Of a stretch of DNA of 26,849 nt, positions 1 through 7,369 are shown one piece after another. Both the position numbers and the translations under genes were made by a program. Location: assembly GCA_964420115.1 (NCBI GenBank), contig CAYQQO010000006.1, positions 1 through 26,849 of the forward strand. The letters run 5' to 3'. Within the stretch, counting starts at the first letter, position 1. Each line of letters begins with the position of its first letter. Source of the stretch: CAYQQO01 sp964420115. GTDB lineage: Bacteria > Patescibacteriota > Minisyncoccia > Portnoybacterales > UBA2143. The notes below the pieces were generated by a model. The model was given only the letters and a program-made list of their open reading frames with translations. It did no database searches and was not told the origin of the DNA.

Positions 1-1
1 A

Positions 2-54
2 TTATTGATAATTTTATATCACCTAAAAAGTCCAATATGTTATGGACGGATACA
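2..54 (+). repeat. Terminal inverted repeat, left copy (53 bp)
   Basis: These 53 bases are the exact reverse complement of 26797-26849. The copy contains two small dyads, TGATA/TATCA (about 7-22) and GTCCA/TGGAC (about 30-47). It ends 5 bp before the -35 box of the tRNA-Arg promoter, and the right copy has the same spacing to another RNA promoter. It reaches the contig end, so the true repeat may be longer. Confidence 0.95.
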
Positions 55-59
55 GGCAA

Positions 60-89
60 TTGACGAAGAGTGTTTTGTTGGGATATAAT
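60..89 (+). promoter_or_regulatory. Promoter of tRNA-Arg
   Basis: TTGACG (60-65) and a perfect TATAAT (84-89) are separated by 18 bp. The predicted start near 96 lies a few bases before the mature tRNA 5' end. Confidence 0.75.
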
Positions 90-102
90 AAAAAAGGAGG
101 TT

Positions 103-177
103 GCGCCCGTAGCTCAATTGGATAGAGCGTGTGGCTTCGGACCACAAGGTTTGCACGTTCGAGTCGTGCCGGGCGCG
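103..177 (+). tRNA. tRNA-Arg (anticodon UCG)
   Basis: The cloverleaf is complete: acceptor GCGCCCG (103-109) with CGGGCGC (170-176), D-stem GCTC/GAGC, anticodon stem TGTGG/CCACA with loop CTTCGGA, and T-stem GCACG/CGTGC around loop TTCGAGT. The anticodon at 137-139 is TCG, reading CGA (Arg). No CCA is encoded. The next gene starts only 27 bases downstream, so both may share a transcript. Confidence 0.95.
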
Positions 178-204
178 CATAAAAAATAATTAAAAAATAA
201 AAAT

Positions 205-447
205 ATGTTAGAATTGTATCAATTTGAAAGATGTCCTTACGGGCAGAAAGTTAGGCAAAAATTAACCGAGCTTGATCTTGACTGGATTTCACGAACCGCT
301 CCGAAGGGGAGTAAAAACAGAAAAAAATTATTGGAGCTTGGCGGCAAAGAGCAAGTCCCCTTTTTGGTTGATTCTGAAAAGGGGGTTAAAATGTATGAGT
401 CAGATGATATTATTGCTTATTTAGAAAAAGAGTACGGAGGCGAATAA
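205..447 (+). CDS. Glutaredoxin/GST-N-like thioredoxin-fold protein
   Basis: This 80-residue protein matches the glutaredoxin or GST N-terminal (thioredoxin-like) fold in length. It opens with a beta strand (LELYQF) followed by the active-site-like motif C-P-Y-G at residues 10-13, then a helix (QKVRQKL). A conserved cis-proline signature (QVPFLVD, residues 50-56) and an ESDDIIAYL segment match the glutathione-binding part of GST-N domains. Only the first cysteine of the usual CPYC is present, so a monothiol mechanism or loss of redox activity is possible. It follows tRNA-Arg by 27 bases without a visible promoter or Shine-Dalgarno of its own, so it is probably cotranscribed with the tRNA. The fold is convincing; the substrate is not known. 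Confidence 0.8.
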   Translation: MLELYQFERCPYGQKVRQKLTELDLDWISRTAPKGSKNRKKLLELGGKEQVPFLVDSEKGVKMYESDDIIAYLEKEYGGE

Positions 448-531
448 TTAAAATATTTTTTTAAAGCGAAGAAAGCTTGTCTTGCTGATTGGGATGGGCT
501 TTTTCTTTTTTCTATACATTGCTTTTAGAAT

Positions 532-1941
532 ATGATAAAATTTTTATATATGGCTAAATTCAGCGGGTATAATTCAGAATACAAACTTGCCCTAGAAAAG
601 ATACGTCTTAATTTGAAGATGAGAAAGTGGGTGATAACTTTTTTTGTTGTTTTTACTATTTTAAATAAGCTTTTTTTGGGAGTGAATTTAAGTTGGTTAT
701 TGATTGGCCTTGTTGGCTGGATGGCTTTTTCCAGTTTTGTTTATGATTATTTATTAACAAGAAGAATTGCTCTTTACAAACCGGCCAGATTGGAACCTTA
801 TTATTTTTTCTATATGTCATTTGATGTTTTTGTAATGGCGGCAATAATATTTTTACTGGGCGGCCTTGGTTGGATAGGGTTTATCTTCTATATGTATTAT
901 CTTGTTTTTATTTATGAGTTTTATGGGCCGAGATTTATCAGTTTCTTTATTACTTTTTTAGTTGTTCTTAATATTATTATTGTTTCATTGGTTGATTATT
1001 TCGGCCTTGTCCCTCACTTCTATATATTTACAGAAGTAGAGCCAGTCCAAGCTTATGCTAATTTTAAATTTGTCTATTTTTCAATCGCAATCCTTATTTC
1101 CTCTTTTCTTTGGCTGGCCTATTATGCCAGTGTCCCGGCCAACTGGCTGAGAAAAAGAAATGATGATCTTAAAAGCGTCAGAGAAGAACTGGAACAGGTT
1201 AATATCAGATTAAAGGCCCTTGATAAAGTTAAATCAGAATTTCTTTCTATGGCCGCTCATCAGCTGAGAACTCCATTGGCAGCTATTAAATGGAGTTTGA
1301 GTATGTTTAAAGACAGCGCTAAGAGGCAATTGGACAATTCGCAGATAGCCATGCTGGATAAAGCATATCGGGCCAATGAAAGATTAGTTAATTTGGTTAA
1401 CGATTTATTAAATGTTTCAAGAATTGAGGAGGGGAGAATGAGTTACGAGCTTGAAAGGATTAATTTGGTTGATTTTTTGGACAAGACATCTAAAGATTTT
1501 TGTCCGCAGTGTGACGCTATCGGCGTTAAATTTTCCTTTAAGGGAGTGCCGGAAGGGAAAGAATATTTTGCCAATCTTGATAAAGAAAAATTCAGATTAG
1601 CCCTGCAGAATATAGTGGACAACGCTATTAGGTATAATAGGCCCGGAGGGAGGGTTGATATTGCCGTTGAAGAAGAGAAGGATTTTTACCGCATTATTGT
1701 TGCTGATACAGGAATAGGTATTCCATCAGAACAGCAAAGTCAGCTTTTTGAGAAGTTTTTCAGAGCCAGCAATGCCAGAAAGACAGATATTGAGGGAACG
1801 GGCTTGGGGCTTTTTATTGCTAAGGCGATTGTAAAAGAACATGGCGGGGAAATTAGTTTTACTTCCAAAGAAGGTCAGGGGACAACCTTTGTGATTTCTT
1901 TGCCCAAAGAGGAGAAAAAAGAAGACAAAGAAGATAAATAA
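532..1941 (+). CDS. Membrane-bound sensor histidine kinase (orphan)
   Basis: The N-terminal ~200 residues hold about six hydrophobic segments. A coiled linker (about 205-232) leads to a HisKA domain with H-box AAHQLRTPL (phospho-accepting His243 from the first ATG) and a HATPase_c domain. The ATPase domain shows the N-box NIVDNAIRYN (360-369), G1 box DTGIGIP (392-398), F-box (FEKFF) and G2 box GTGLGL (422-427). All residues needed for autophosphorylation are visible. No response regulator is encoded nearby, so the partner must lie elsewhere. The hydrophobic input region has no recognisable periplasmic sensor, so it may sense membrane state or a small ligand within the bilayer. Neither possible start, ATG 532 or in-frame ATG 550 (MAKFSG), has a Shine-Dalgarno. 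A TATGAT overlapping 531-536 would favour 550. The lysine/glutamate tail (EEKKEDKEDK) is probably disordered. Confidence 0.93.
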   Translation: MIKFLYMAKFSGYNSEYKLALEKIRLNLKMRKWVITFFVVFTILNKLFLGVNLSWLLIGLVGWMAFSSFVYDYLLTRRIALYKPARLEPYYFFYMSFDVFVMAAIIFLLGGLGWIGFIFYMYYLVFIYEFYGPRFISFFITFLVVLNIIIVSLVDYFGLVPHFYIFTEVEPVQAYANFKFVYFSIAILISSFLWLAYYASVPANWLRKRNDDLKSVREELEQVNIRLKALDKVKSEFLSMAAHQLRTPLAAIKWSLSMFKDSAKRQLDNSQIAMLDKAYRANERLVNLVNDLLNVSRIEEGRMSYELERINLVDFLDKTSKDFCPQCDAIGVKFSFKGVPEGKEYFANLDKEKFRLALQNIVDNAIRYNRPGGRVDIAVEEEKDFYRIIVADTGIGIPSEQQSQLFEKFFRASNARKTDIEGTGLGLFIAKAIVKEHGGEISFTSKEGQGTTFVISLPKEEKKEDKEDK

Positions 1942-1980
1942 CTGGAAATTTCAAAAAAGATATGATAAGCTGTGGCGTAA

Positions 1981-2053
1981 GCGCCGTTAGCTCAGCTGGT
2001 AGAGCAGTTGGCTCTTAACCAATTGGTCGGGGGTTCGAGTCCCTCACGGCGCA
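1981..2053 (+). tRNA. tRNA-Lys (anticodon CUU)
   Basis: Acceptor GCGCCGT (1981-1987) pairs with ACGGCGC (2046-2052). D-stem GCTC/GAGC, anticodon stem GTTGG/CCAAT with loop CTCTTAA, and a T-arm with loop TTCGAGT are all present. The anticodon CTT (2014-2016) reads AAG (Lys). The discriminator is A, and no CCA is encoded. A perfect palindrome begins on the next base. Confidence 0.96.
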
Positions 2054-2097
2054 CAAGAATAAAAACATTCCACCCGGGTGGAATGTTTTTATTCTTG
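2054..2097. terminator. Perfect 44-bp palindrome, probable tRNA-Lys terminator
   Basis: The two 22-base arms (2054-2075 and 2076-2097) are exact reverse complements with no spacer, centred on CCC|GGG. As RNA they form a GC-rich tip over an A/T-rich base carrying an internal T5 run, consistent with a bidirectional terminator after the tRNA. A spacer-less perfect palindrome this long is unusual. Confidence 0.7.
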
Positions 2098-2145
2098 GTG
2101 CTCAATTCTAAACCTTGCACGAACCCATTTTGAGCGGAGCGGAGT

Positions 2146-2231
2146 GCGTATGCGTTCCCCGCACTTCTGCTTTGCAGAAGCACCACGCTTCGCGTGGTGG
2201 CGCGTAGCATGCGGGGAACGCTGGGGAACGC
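2146..2231. repeat. Cruciform-like element with two hairpin arms
   Basis: An outer 12-bp perfect stem, GCGTTCCCCGCA (2152-2163) with TGCGGGGAACGC (2210-2221), encloses two perfect hairpins: CTTCTGC/GCAGAAG (2164-2180) and CACCACGC/GCGTGGTG (2181-2199), each with a 3-base loop. GGGGAACGCT is then repeated in tandem (2213-2232). The element is more GC-rich than its surroundings and lies between the tRNA-Lys terminator and the rpsO promoter. It resembles a REP/BIME- or MITE-like unit. Open frames across it look spurious. Confidence 0.65.
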
Positions 2232-2345
2232 TAGTGATTACGATTTTGGAAATAGGTTCTGATTTGGTAGAATAAACGCACCAAAAAATTCGGGGGAATA
2301 AAAACTATTTTTAAAAAGAGGAATCTTTTTACAAAGGGCAATTAT

Positions 2346-2373
2346 TTGCTTTTTTAATTTTTTATGCTACAAT
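2346..2373 (+). promoter_or_regulatory. rpsO promoter, near-leaderless
   Basis: TTGCTT (2346-2351), a 16-bp spacer and TACAAT (2368-2373) predict a start near 2380. The rpsO ATG is at 2385, leaving a leader of only about 5 bases and no Shine-Dalgarno. Confidence 0.55.
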
Positions 2374-2384
2374 AATTATGGCTT

Positions 2385-2651
2385 ATGTTAAAACCAACAA
2401 AGAAATCAAAAATAATTAAGGATCATAAGATCCACGAAAAAGACACTGGCTCTTCAGATGTCCAAATTGCTATTTTTACCAAGCAGATTGAGGAGCTGGC
2501 CAAGCATTTAAAAAAACATCCCAAAGACAACCATTCAAGAAGGGGTCTTTTGAAAATGGTGGCTAAAAGGAAGAAGCTGCTTGATTTTTTAAGGGGGGAG
2601 GATGAAAAAAGGTATAATAAAGTTATTAAAAAATTAGGTTTGAAAAAATAA
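2385..2651 (+). CDS. rpsO: 30S ribosomal protein S15
   Basis: S15 binds the 16S rRNA central domain early in 30S assembly and contacts 23S rRNA in an intersubunit bridge. The 88-residue length is normal for the family. The DTGSSDVQIA segment (residues 20-29) and the HSRRGLLKMV-KRKKLLDFL block (about 49-69) are diagnostic. The ATG follows the predicted -10 box by 11 bases. The stop TAA overlaps the ATG of the next gene by one base (TAATG), implying translational coupling. An rpsO-pnp neighbourhood is common in bacteria; here one extra gene is inserted between them. Confidence 0.97.
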   Translation: MLKPTKKSKIIKDHKIHEKDTGSSDVQIAIFTKQIEELAKHLKKHPKDNHSRRGLLKMVAKRKKLLDFLRGEDEKRYNKVIKKLGLKK

Positions 2652-3166
2652 TGTCTATAGTTAAACATAAAGAACAAAGAGTGGCTGTCTTGATGGATAT
2701 CCAAAATATGTATCATTCAGCCAAGAATCTTTATGGAGCGCGGGTTAATTTTAACGAAGTTTTAAAAACTGCTGTGGCTGGCAGAAAATTAGTCAGGGCC
2801 ATTGGTTATGTTATTAAAACAGAAACAGGGGAAGAAAAGCTTTTTTTTGAAGCTTTGACTAAAATAGGCATTGAAACAAAAGTTAAGGACTTGCAGATAT
2901 TTTACGGAGGGATGAAAAAGGCCGATTGGGATGTAGGGCTTACTGTTGACGCTATCAAATTATCAAGCCAATTAGACGCTATAGTTTTAGTCACTGGAGA
3001 CGGAGATTTTATGCCCTTGGTTGAGTATTTGAAAAGCTTGGGCAGACAGATAGAGGTTATCGCCTTTGGCAAAAGCGCTTCTTCAAAATTAAGAGAAATA
3101 GCAGATGATTTTGTTGATTTAAGTGAAAATACAGCTAAATATTTGTTGAAAAAAGAAGGATTTTAA
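2651..3166 (+). CDS. NYN/LabA-like PIN-fold putative nuclease
   Basis: The 171-residue protein has the acidic motifs of the NYN (LabA/DUF88) branch of PIN-like metal-dependent ribonucleases: an early strand ending VLMDIQNMY with Asp16, a central KADWDVGLTVDAI block, and VLVTGDGDF with the Gly-Asp-Gly-Asp of the active site. A C-terminal helix follows. Its start overlaps the rpsO stop, so it is translationally coupled to S15. It sits between rpsO and pnp, which places it among RNA-metabolism genes and fits a role in RNA processing or decay. Family assignment is firm, while the substrate is inferred. LabA proteins outside well-studied species mostly lack a defined function. Confidence 0.85.
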   Translation: MSIVKHKEQRVAVLMDIQNMYHSAKNLYGARVNFNEVLKTAVAGRKLVRAIGYVIKTETGEEKLFFEALTKIGIETKVKDLQIFYGGMKKADWDVGLTVDAIKLSSQLDAIVLVTGDGDFMPLVEYLKSLGRQIEVIAFGKSASSKLREIADDFVDLSENTAKYLLKKEGF

Positions 3167-3203
3167 AATAATTAAAAGTCTCAAGCTCGGTATTGTTTTT
3201 AAG

Positions 3204-3280
3204 GTATTTCGTTTAGGTTTTTGGCCGGGATAGAGCTGGCCAGCAACCTGTACGAAATCTTATAGCGTTGCCAGCAAGGG
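3204..3280 (+). promoter_or_regulatory. Structured pnp leader
   Basis: An outer pair ATTTCGT (3206-3212)/ACGAAAT (3252-3258) competes with GCTGGC (3235-3240)/GCCAGC (3270-3275), and a GGCC...GGCC pair lies between. The overlapping arms make alternative folds possible. An AAGGG at 3276-3280, about 10 bases before the ATG, could be the ribosome-binding site and lies just beyond the second stem. In E. coli PNPase represses its own mRNA through a 5' stem-loop cut by RNase III; an analogous autoregulation is inferred here. Confidence 0.5.
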
Positions 3281-3290
3281 ATATTATAAT

Positions 3291-5420
3291 ATGACTCCTA
3301 AACAATTTAAGACAGATTGGGGCGGTCGGGAGCTGGCTGTTGAAGTCGGCCGTTTGGCCGGCCAAGCCAATGGTTCTGTTTTGGTTACTTACGGCCAAAC
3401 AGTTGTTTTGGTAACAGCGGTGATGAGCCGGCATACATTGCCTATTGACTACCTTCCTCTTTCTGTAAACTACGAGGAAAAATATTACGCCGCTGGTAAA
3501 ATTAAAAGCGGCCGTTTTTTAAAAAGAGAAGGTAGGGCGACTGACGAAGCTGTTTTAACCGGCAGGATGATAGACAGGGCCCTTCGTCCTTGTTTTGACC
3601 AAAGGATTAGAAACGATATCCAAGTTGTTTTAACGGTTCTTTCTTTTGACAAGGAAAACGATCCGGACATTCCAGCAATGTTTGGCGCTTCTTTGGCTTT
3701 GGCTGTTTCTGATATTCCTTGGGATGGCCCTATTTCCGGCGTGAGAATAGGCAGTTTGTTGAACAAGCAAGACGGAGAAAAAAACAGCTGGCTTTTAAAT
3801 CCGACATACCAAGCAAGAGAGCAGAGTGATTTTGATATGGTGGCGGCAGGCAAGGAAGAAAGGATAAATATGTTGGAGGGAGATGCCAAGCAAATAGAGG
3901 AAGAAAAGCTTCTGTCAGTCATTGAGTTTGCCCAGTCCCAAATAAAGGCCAATGTTAATTTCCAAAAAGAAATTATTAAAGAGGTTGGCAAAAAAAAGAA
4001 AGAATTAGAGCTTGATCAGCCGGATGAAGAATTAGTTGAAAGGACAAAAGATTGGCTTGGCGATAAACTGGAAAATGTTCTTTATCAGGAGAAAAAGGCT
4101 CATCGGATGGAGGAATTGGGGGATATAGAAAAAGAACTGGTTGATGAGCTGGTTGGCGATGAAATAAGCGAAGAGGCGAAAGAAAAAAGAAAGCAAATTA
4201 GTCAAATTTTTGAAAAAGAAATTGATAAAATCGCCCATAAAAATATATTAAAAGCTCCTTTAGGCAAAGAAAAAAGGCCTGATGGCAGAAAACTGGATGA
4301 AGTTCGTAAAATTGAGACGCAAATCGGCTTTTTGCCGCGAACCCATGGTTCTGGCTTTTTTGAACGGGGGGAAACCCAAGCTCTTTCTACTGTTACTTTA
4401 GGCGCGCCGGGAGAAGGACAGACAATTGAAAGCATGGAAATAGACACTGAAAAGAATTTTATGCACCACTATAATTTTCCCCCTTTTTGCACAGGAGAAG
4501 TCGGCGCTATAAGAGGGCCGGGCAGAAGAGAAATTGGCCATGGCTCTTTAGCGGAAAGAGCGTTATCCCGTCTTATGCCCTCAAAAGAAGATTTCCCCTA
4601 TACTATTAGAATAGTTAGTGAAATTTTATCTTCCAATGGTTCTTCTTCTATGGCTTCTGTCAGCGGGTCAAGCTTAGCTTTGATGGACGCAGGCGTGCCG
4701 ATTAAGGATCATGTTAGCGGAGTAGCTATGGGGCTAATGATGGAGTCAGTTGATAATTACCGGGTCTTAACGGATATCCAGGGGCCAGAGGATCATCATG
4801 GTGATATGGACTGTAAAATTGCCGGGACAAAAAACGGGGTGACAGCAATCCAAATGGATGTTAAAATAGAAGGAGTTACTGTTGATATTTTAAAAAAGGT
4901 TTTCGCGCAAGCAAAACAGGGCCGCCTGTACATTATCAAAGAAATGGAAAAGAAGATTGATAAGCCAAAGAAAGAACTTTCTCCTTTAGCCCCGCGCATT
5001 TTAACGATAAGAATTAATAAAGACAGAATTAGGGACGTTATTGGTCCGGGCGGGAAAATAATAAATGAAATTATTGACCAGACAGGCGCCAAGATTGATA
5101 TTGAAGATGACGGGTTGGTTAATATTGCTTCAATAGATGAAGAAGGCGGGCAAAAAGCGTTGGAGTGGGTAAAGAATTTAACGCGTGAAGTAAAAGTTGG
5201 TGAAATATTCCAGGGCCGCGTAGTCAAAATCACTGATTTCGGCGCTTTTGTAGAAATTTTGCCCGGCCAAGAAGGACTGGTTCATATTTCAGAATTGGCT
5301 CCTTATCGGGTTGATAAAGTGGAGGATGTCGTCAGAACAGGGCAGATTATTCCGGTCAAAGTGAAAAATATTGACGACCAGGGCAGAATTAAATTAAGTT
5401 TAAAAGACGCTAAAAAGTAG
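3291..5420 (+). CDS. pnp: Polyribonucleotide nucleotidyltransferase (PNPase)
   Basis: PNPase is a trimeric 3'-5' phosphorolytic exoribonuclease that degrades mRNA. The 709-residue length and domain order are standard: RNase PH-like domain 1 (about 10-140, with FLKREGRATDEAVLTGRMID), an all-helical domain (about 240-320), catalytic RNase PH-like domain 2 (about 325-555, with GDMDCKIAG carrying active-site aspartates and QMDVKIEGVT), a KH domain (about 565-625, GPGG loop at 585-588), and an S1 domain (about 633-705, VGEIFQGRVVKITDFGAFVE). It ends in TAG after a basic tail. It is preceded by a folded leader and follows rpsO and the NYN gene in the same direction. Nothing essential is missing. 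Confidence 0.98.
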   Translation: MTPKQFKTDWGGRELAVEVGRLAGQANGSVLVTYGQTVVLVTAVMSRHTLPIDYLPLSVNYEEKYYAAGKIKSGRFLKREGRATDEAVLTGRMIDRALRPCFDQRIRNDIQVVLTVLSFDKENDPDIPAMFGASLALAVSDIPWDGPISGVRIGSLLNKQDGEKNSWLLNPTYQAREQSDFDMVAAGKEERINMLEGDAKQIEEEKLLSVIEFAQSQIKANVNFQKEIIKEVGKKKKELELDQPDEELVERTKDWLGDKLENVLYQEKKAHRMEELGDIEKELVDELVGDEISEEAKEKRKQISQIFEKEIDKIAHKNILKAPLGKEKRPDGRKLDEVRKIETQIGFLPRTHGSGFFERGETQALSTVTLGAPGEGQTIESMEIDTEKNFMHHYNFPPFCTGEVGAIRGPGRREIGHGSLAERALSRLMPSKEDFPYTIRIVSEILSSNGSSSMASVSGSSLALMDAGVPIKDHVSGVAMGLMMESVDNYRVLTDIQGPEDHHGDMDCKIAGTKNGVTAIQMDVKIEGVTVDILKKVFAQAKQGRLYIIKEMEKKIDKPKKELSPLAPRILTIRINKDRIRDVIGPGGKIINEIIDQTGAKIDIEDDGLVNIASIDEEGGQKALEWVKNLTREVKVGEIFQGRVVKITDFGAFVEILPGQEGLVHISELAPYRVDKVEDVVRTGQIIPVKVKNIDDQGRIKLSLKDAKK

Positions 5421-5581
5421 CTTTGTAAAATAAGGCCTGAAGCTGGCCTAACGAAATATTAATTTTCTTAGGCGTGGGACTTGGAGCGCCTTGTTAAGGA
5501 GGGTTTCAAGTTGTTCTAAAAATATTAGGGCAGACCGCTGACAAAAAAGCGGGCAAACAAGTTTCAAGTCTTTGTCTGTTT
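5421..5581 (+). other. Intergenic region with small hairpins and a direct repeat
   Basis: This stretch holds AGGCC/GGCCT and AGGCG/CGCCT hairpins just after pnp, CCGCT/AGCGG near 5534-5552, and GTTTCAAGT repeated at 5503-5511 and 5561-5569. An AAGGAGGG (5496-5503) looks like a Shine-Dalgarno but has no usable frame after it. No clear promoter or terminator is visible. Confidence 0.4.
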
Positions 5582-7360
5582 ATGGCAAACAACAAAGAAG
5601 ACAACAAAGGAACGGGGCAACCAATGGCCCCCAGTGAATTTATACAGACCATGGGGAAAGATATGGCCTCCCTTGAAGGCAAGCAATCGTCCCAAAAAAA
5701 AGAATCGTCTTTTTCTTTTCCCAAGACAGAGAAAACTTCGCCTGAAAAAGAAAAAAAAGCCCCTCCGCCAGTTAATTTACCGACAAAAGGACTAAGTTCG
5801 CCGCCGATTGCTCCAAGACCGACTGATTCGCCTATCCCTTCAAAGCCGTCTGCCCCCTTTGGCCCGCCTAAAAAAGAAGAGCCAAAGCCATACGAGCCGT
5901 TAGCTTCGTTAAAAGAAGAAAAGTCTTTATCCTCTGAACCGGCTATTCCAGAACCAACGTCAGACAAGCCGAAGGAAATAACAATGGATGATTTAGAATT
6001 GGAAAAGAAAGAAGCCGAACCGAAAGTAGAAAAACAAATCCCCCAAGAACCCAAAAAAGAAAAAAACCCGCTAAAATCCCTTTTACTTGTTTTAGGCGCT
6101 TTTATTGTCCTTGTCGGTATTGGCGGATTTTTCTATTGGTGGAACTATATGAGGGAGCCGGTCCCAATAGCTACTCATGCTGTTTGTCAAGAATTTCAAT
6201 GTGTTGAGGTTGAGGGAGAAGGCTCTTCAGAATGCGCCAACAGCAACGATTGCTTGCCTGATGAACCAGATGCTCCTGCTTCTTTAATTCCTACTGATCA
6301 AGCGCTTGTTATTGAGCTTTCTTCCGATAAAACAAATTTAGTTTTAGATAAAATGATTGAGGCCTCTTTGCCCAGCCAGCCGACTGGGATAATTCAGCAG
6401 GTGCTGATAAAGACAGTTAGTCCTGTTTCTTATGAAGTTGATTACGTTTCTTTATCAGAAATAGTTTCATATTTAAACTTGAGCATTCCGTCTTCAATTC
6501 TTAATACTTTAGGGACGAACTACACAATATTCTTTTATTCTCAAGAAGAAGATAACAGAGCAGGACTGGTTGTTGATGTTATTGACCCGGAAACGCTGGG
6601 AAACGAAATGCTTCTTTGGGAGAATATGATGATTGATCAAAGAAACCCCATCTTTTTAGGCCGGACAGCCGCCTTGCCGGAAGAGCCGATGTTTAAAGTA
6701 AGTGAAAGACAGGATATTCTCCCCCACCGCTATGCTAATTTGCCAGAGCCGTCTATAAGTATTGATTATGCCATTTACAAAAACAAGCTGATTATTACCG
6801 CCTCCAAAGAGAGCATGAATGCGGCTTTGGACGCTTTGATGAATATACCGGAAGATGAGACGGCAGATATATCTGACTGACGAACATACGCAAATGAGGA
6901 ATATGGAGTTGAGGTGCGGTATCCGGCTGACTTCGCCTTAACCGAAACTGAGGCGCCTTATTATTTACTAGACAATCCATTATTGGCCATTCTCTCAACA
7001 AAAAGAGATTACCAAAAGGAAAACTATCAGTAAGAATCAATTTTTAGCATTAGCGCTGATGAAATCAGTAGCCATGCATGCTTCTCAATGACTGATTATC
7101 CGATATATCAAGCGGAGGAGAACATCAATATTGACGGAGTTTTATTCCATCGCTGGGAAGGCAGTAGCGGCGCAGCTGGCTATTTATACGACTCAAAGAT
7201 CAATAGGGTTTTTAAGAATGGCCAATGTTATGAAATCATACTGACATTACATGCAGCCAGTGATTATTACAAAGTTTCCTTGGGAGAGATAGAAAAAAGC
7301 AAAGACAATGCTTGGAGGCGCCTAGACCAAATCCTCTCCACCTTTAAGTTTATTGACTAA
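5582..7360 (+). pseudogene. Membrane-anchored surface protein interrupted by in-frame TGA and TAA
   Basis: One uninterrupted phase of 592 codons is broken only by TGA at 6878-6880 (codon 433) and TAA at 7031-7033 (codon 484). Both intervening segments still encode plausible protein, for example EEYGVEVRYPADFAL between the stops. The N-terminal ~165 residues are Pro/Lys/Glu-rich and probably disordered in the cytosol. A single membrane span follows (about 167-189), then a Cys-containing external segment and a DUF3352-like region that opens LIPTDQALVIEL and ends LIITASKESMNAALDAL. The interrupted C-terminal part (YPADF ... LDQILSTFKFID) resembles small extracytoplasmic beta-sandwich domains often attached to bacterial lipoproteins. 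Translation would normally stop at 6880, giving 432 residues; the 7088-7360 piece (90 residues from ATG) lacks a Shine-Dalgarno. Recent nonsense mutations, readthrough (UGA followed by C is a leaky context) or consensus errors could all explain this. Confidence 0.75.
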
Positions 7361-7369
7361 TGGATTCAA

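Noticed and set aside
1992..2210. Minus-strand frame across tRNA-Lys containing REGLEPPTN
   Set aside because: This peptide is the well-known artefact of translating the antisense strand of a tRNA; it also crosses the palindrome and cruciform element.
2078..2275. Plus-strand 65-codon frame over the cruciform element
   Set aside because: It lies wholly in inverted repeats, has no Shine-Dalgarno and no family resemblance.
3485..3991. Minus-strand frame of 168 codons inside pnp
   Set aside because: It is opposite a fully conserved PNPase coding region with no independent signals.
5506..6054. Long minus-strand frame (182 codons)
   Set aside because: It is the antisense shadow of the Pro/Lys/Ser-rich start of the 5582 gene and looks like low-complexity translation.
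6878..6880. UGA recoding (genetic code 25) as the cause of the interrupted frame
   Set aside because: TGA ends ruvA, the O-antigen-ligase-like gene, the PHP gene and sipW at sensible positions, and other long genes lack internal TGA.
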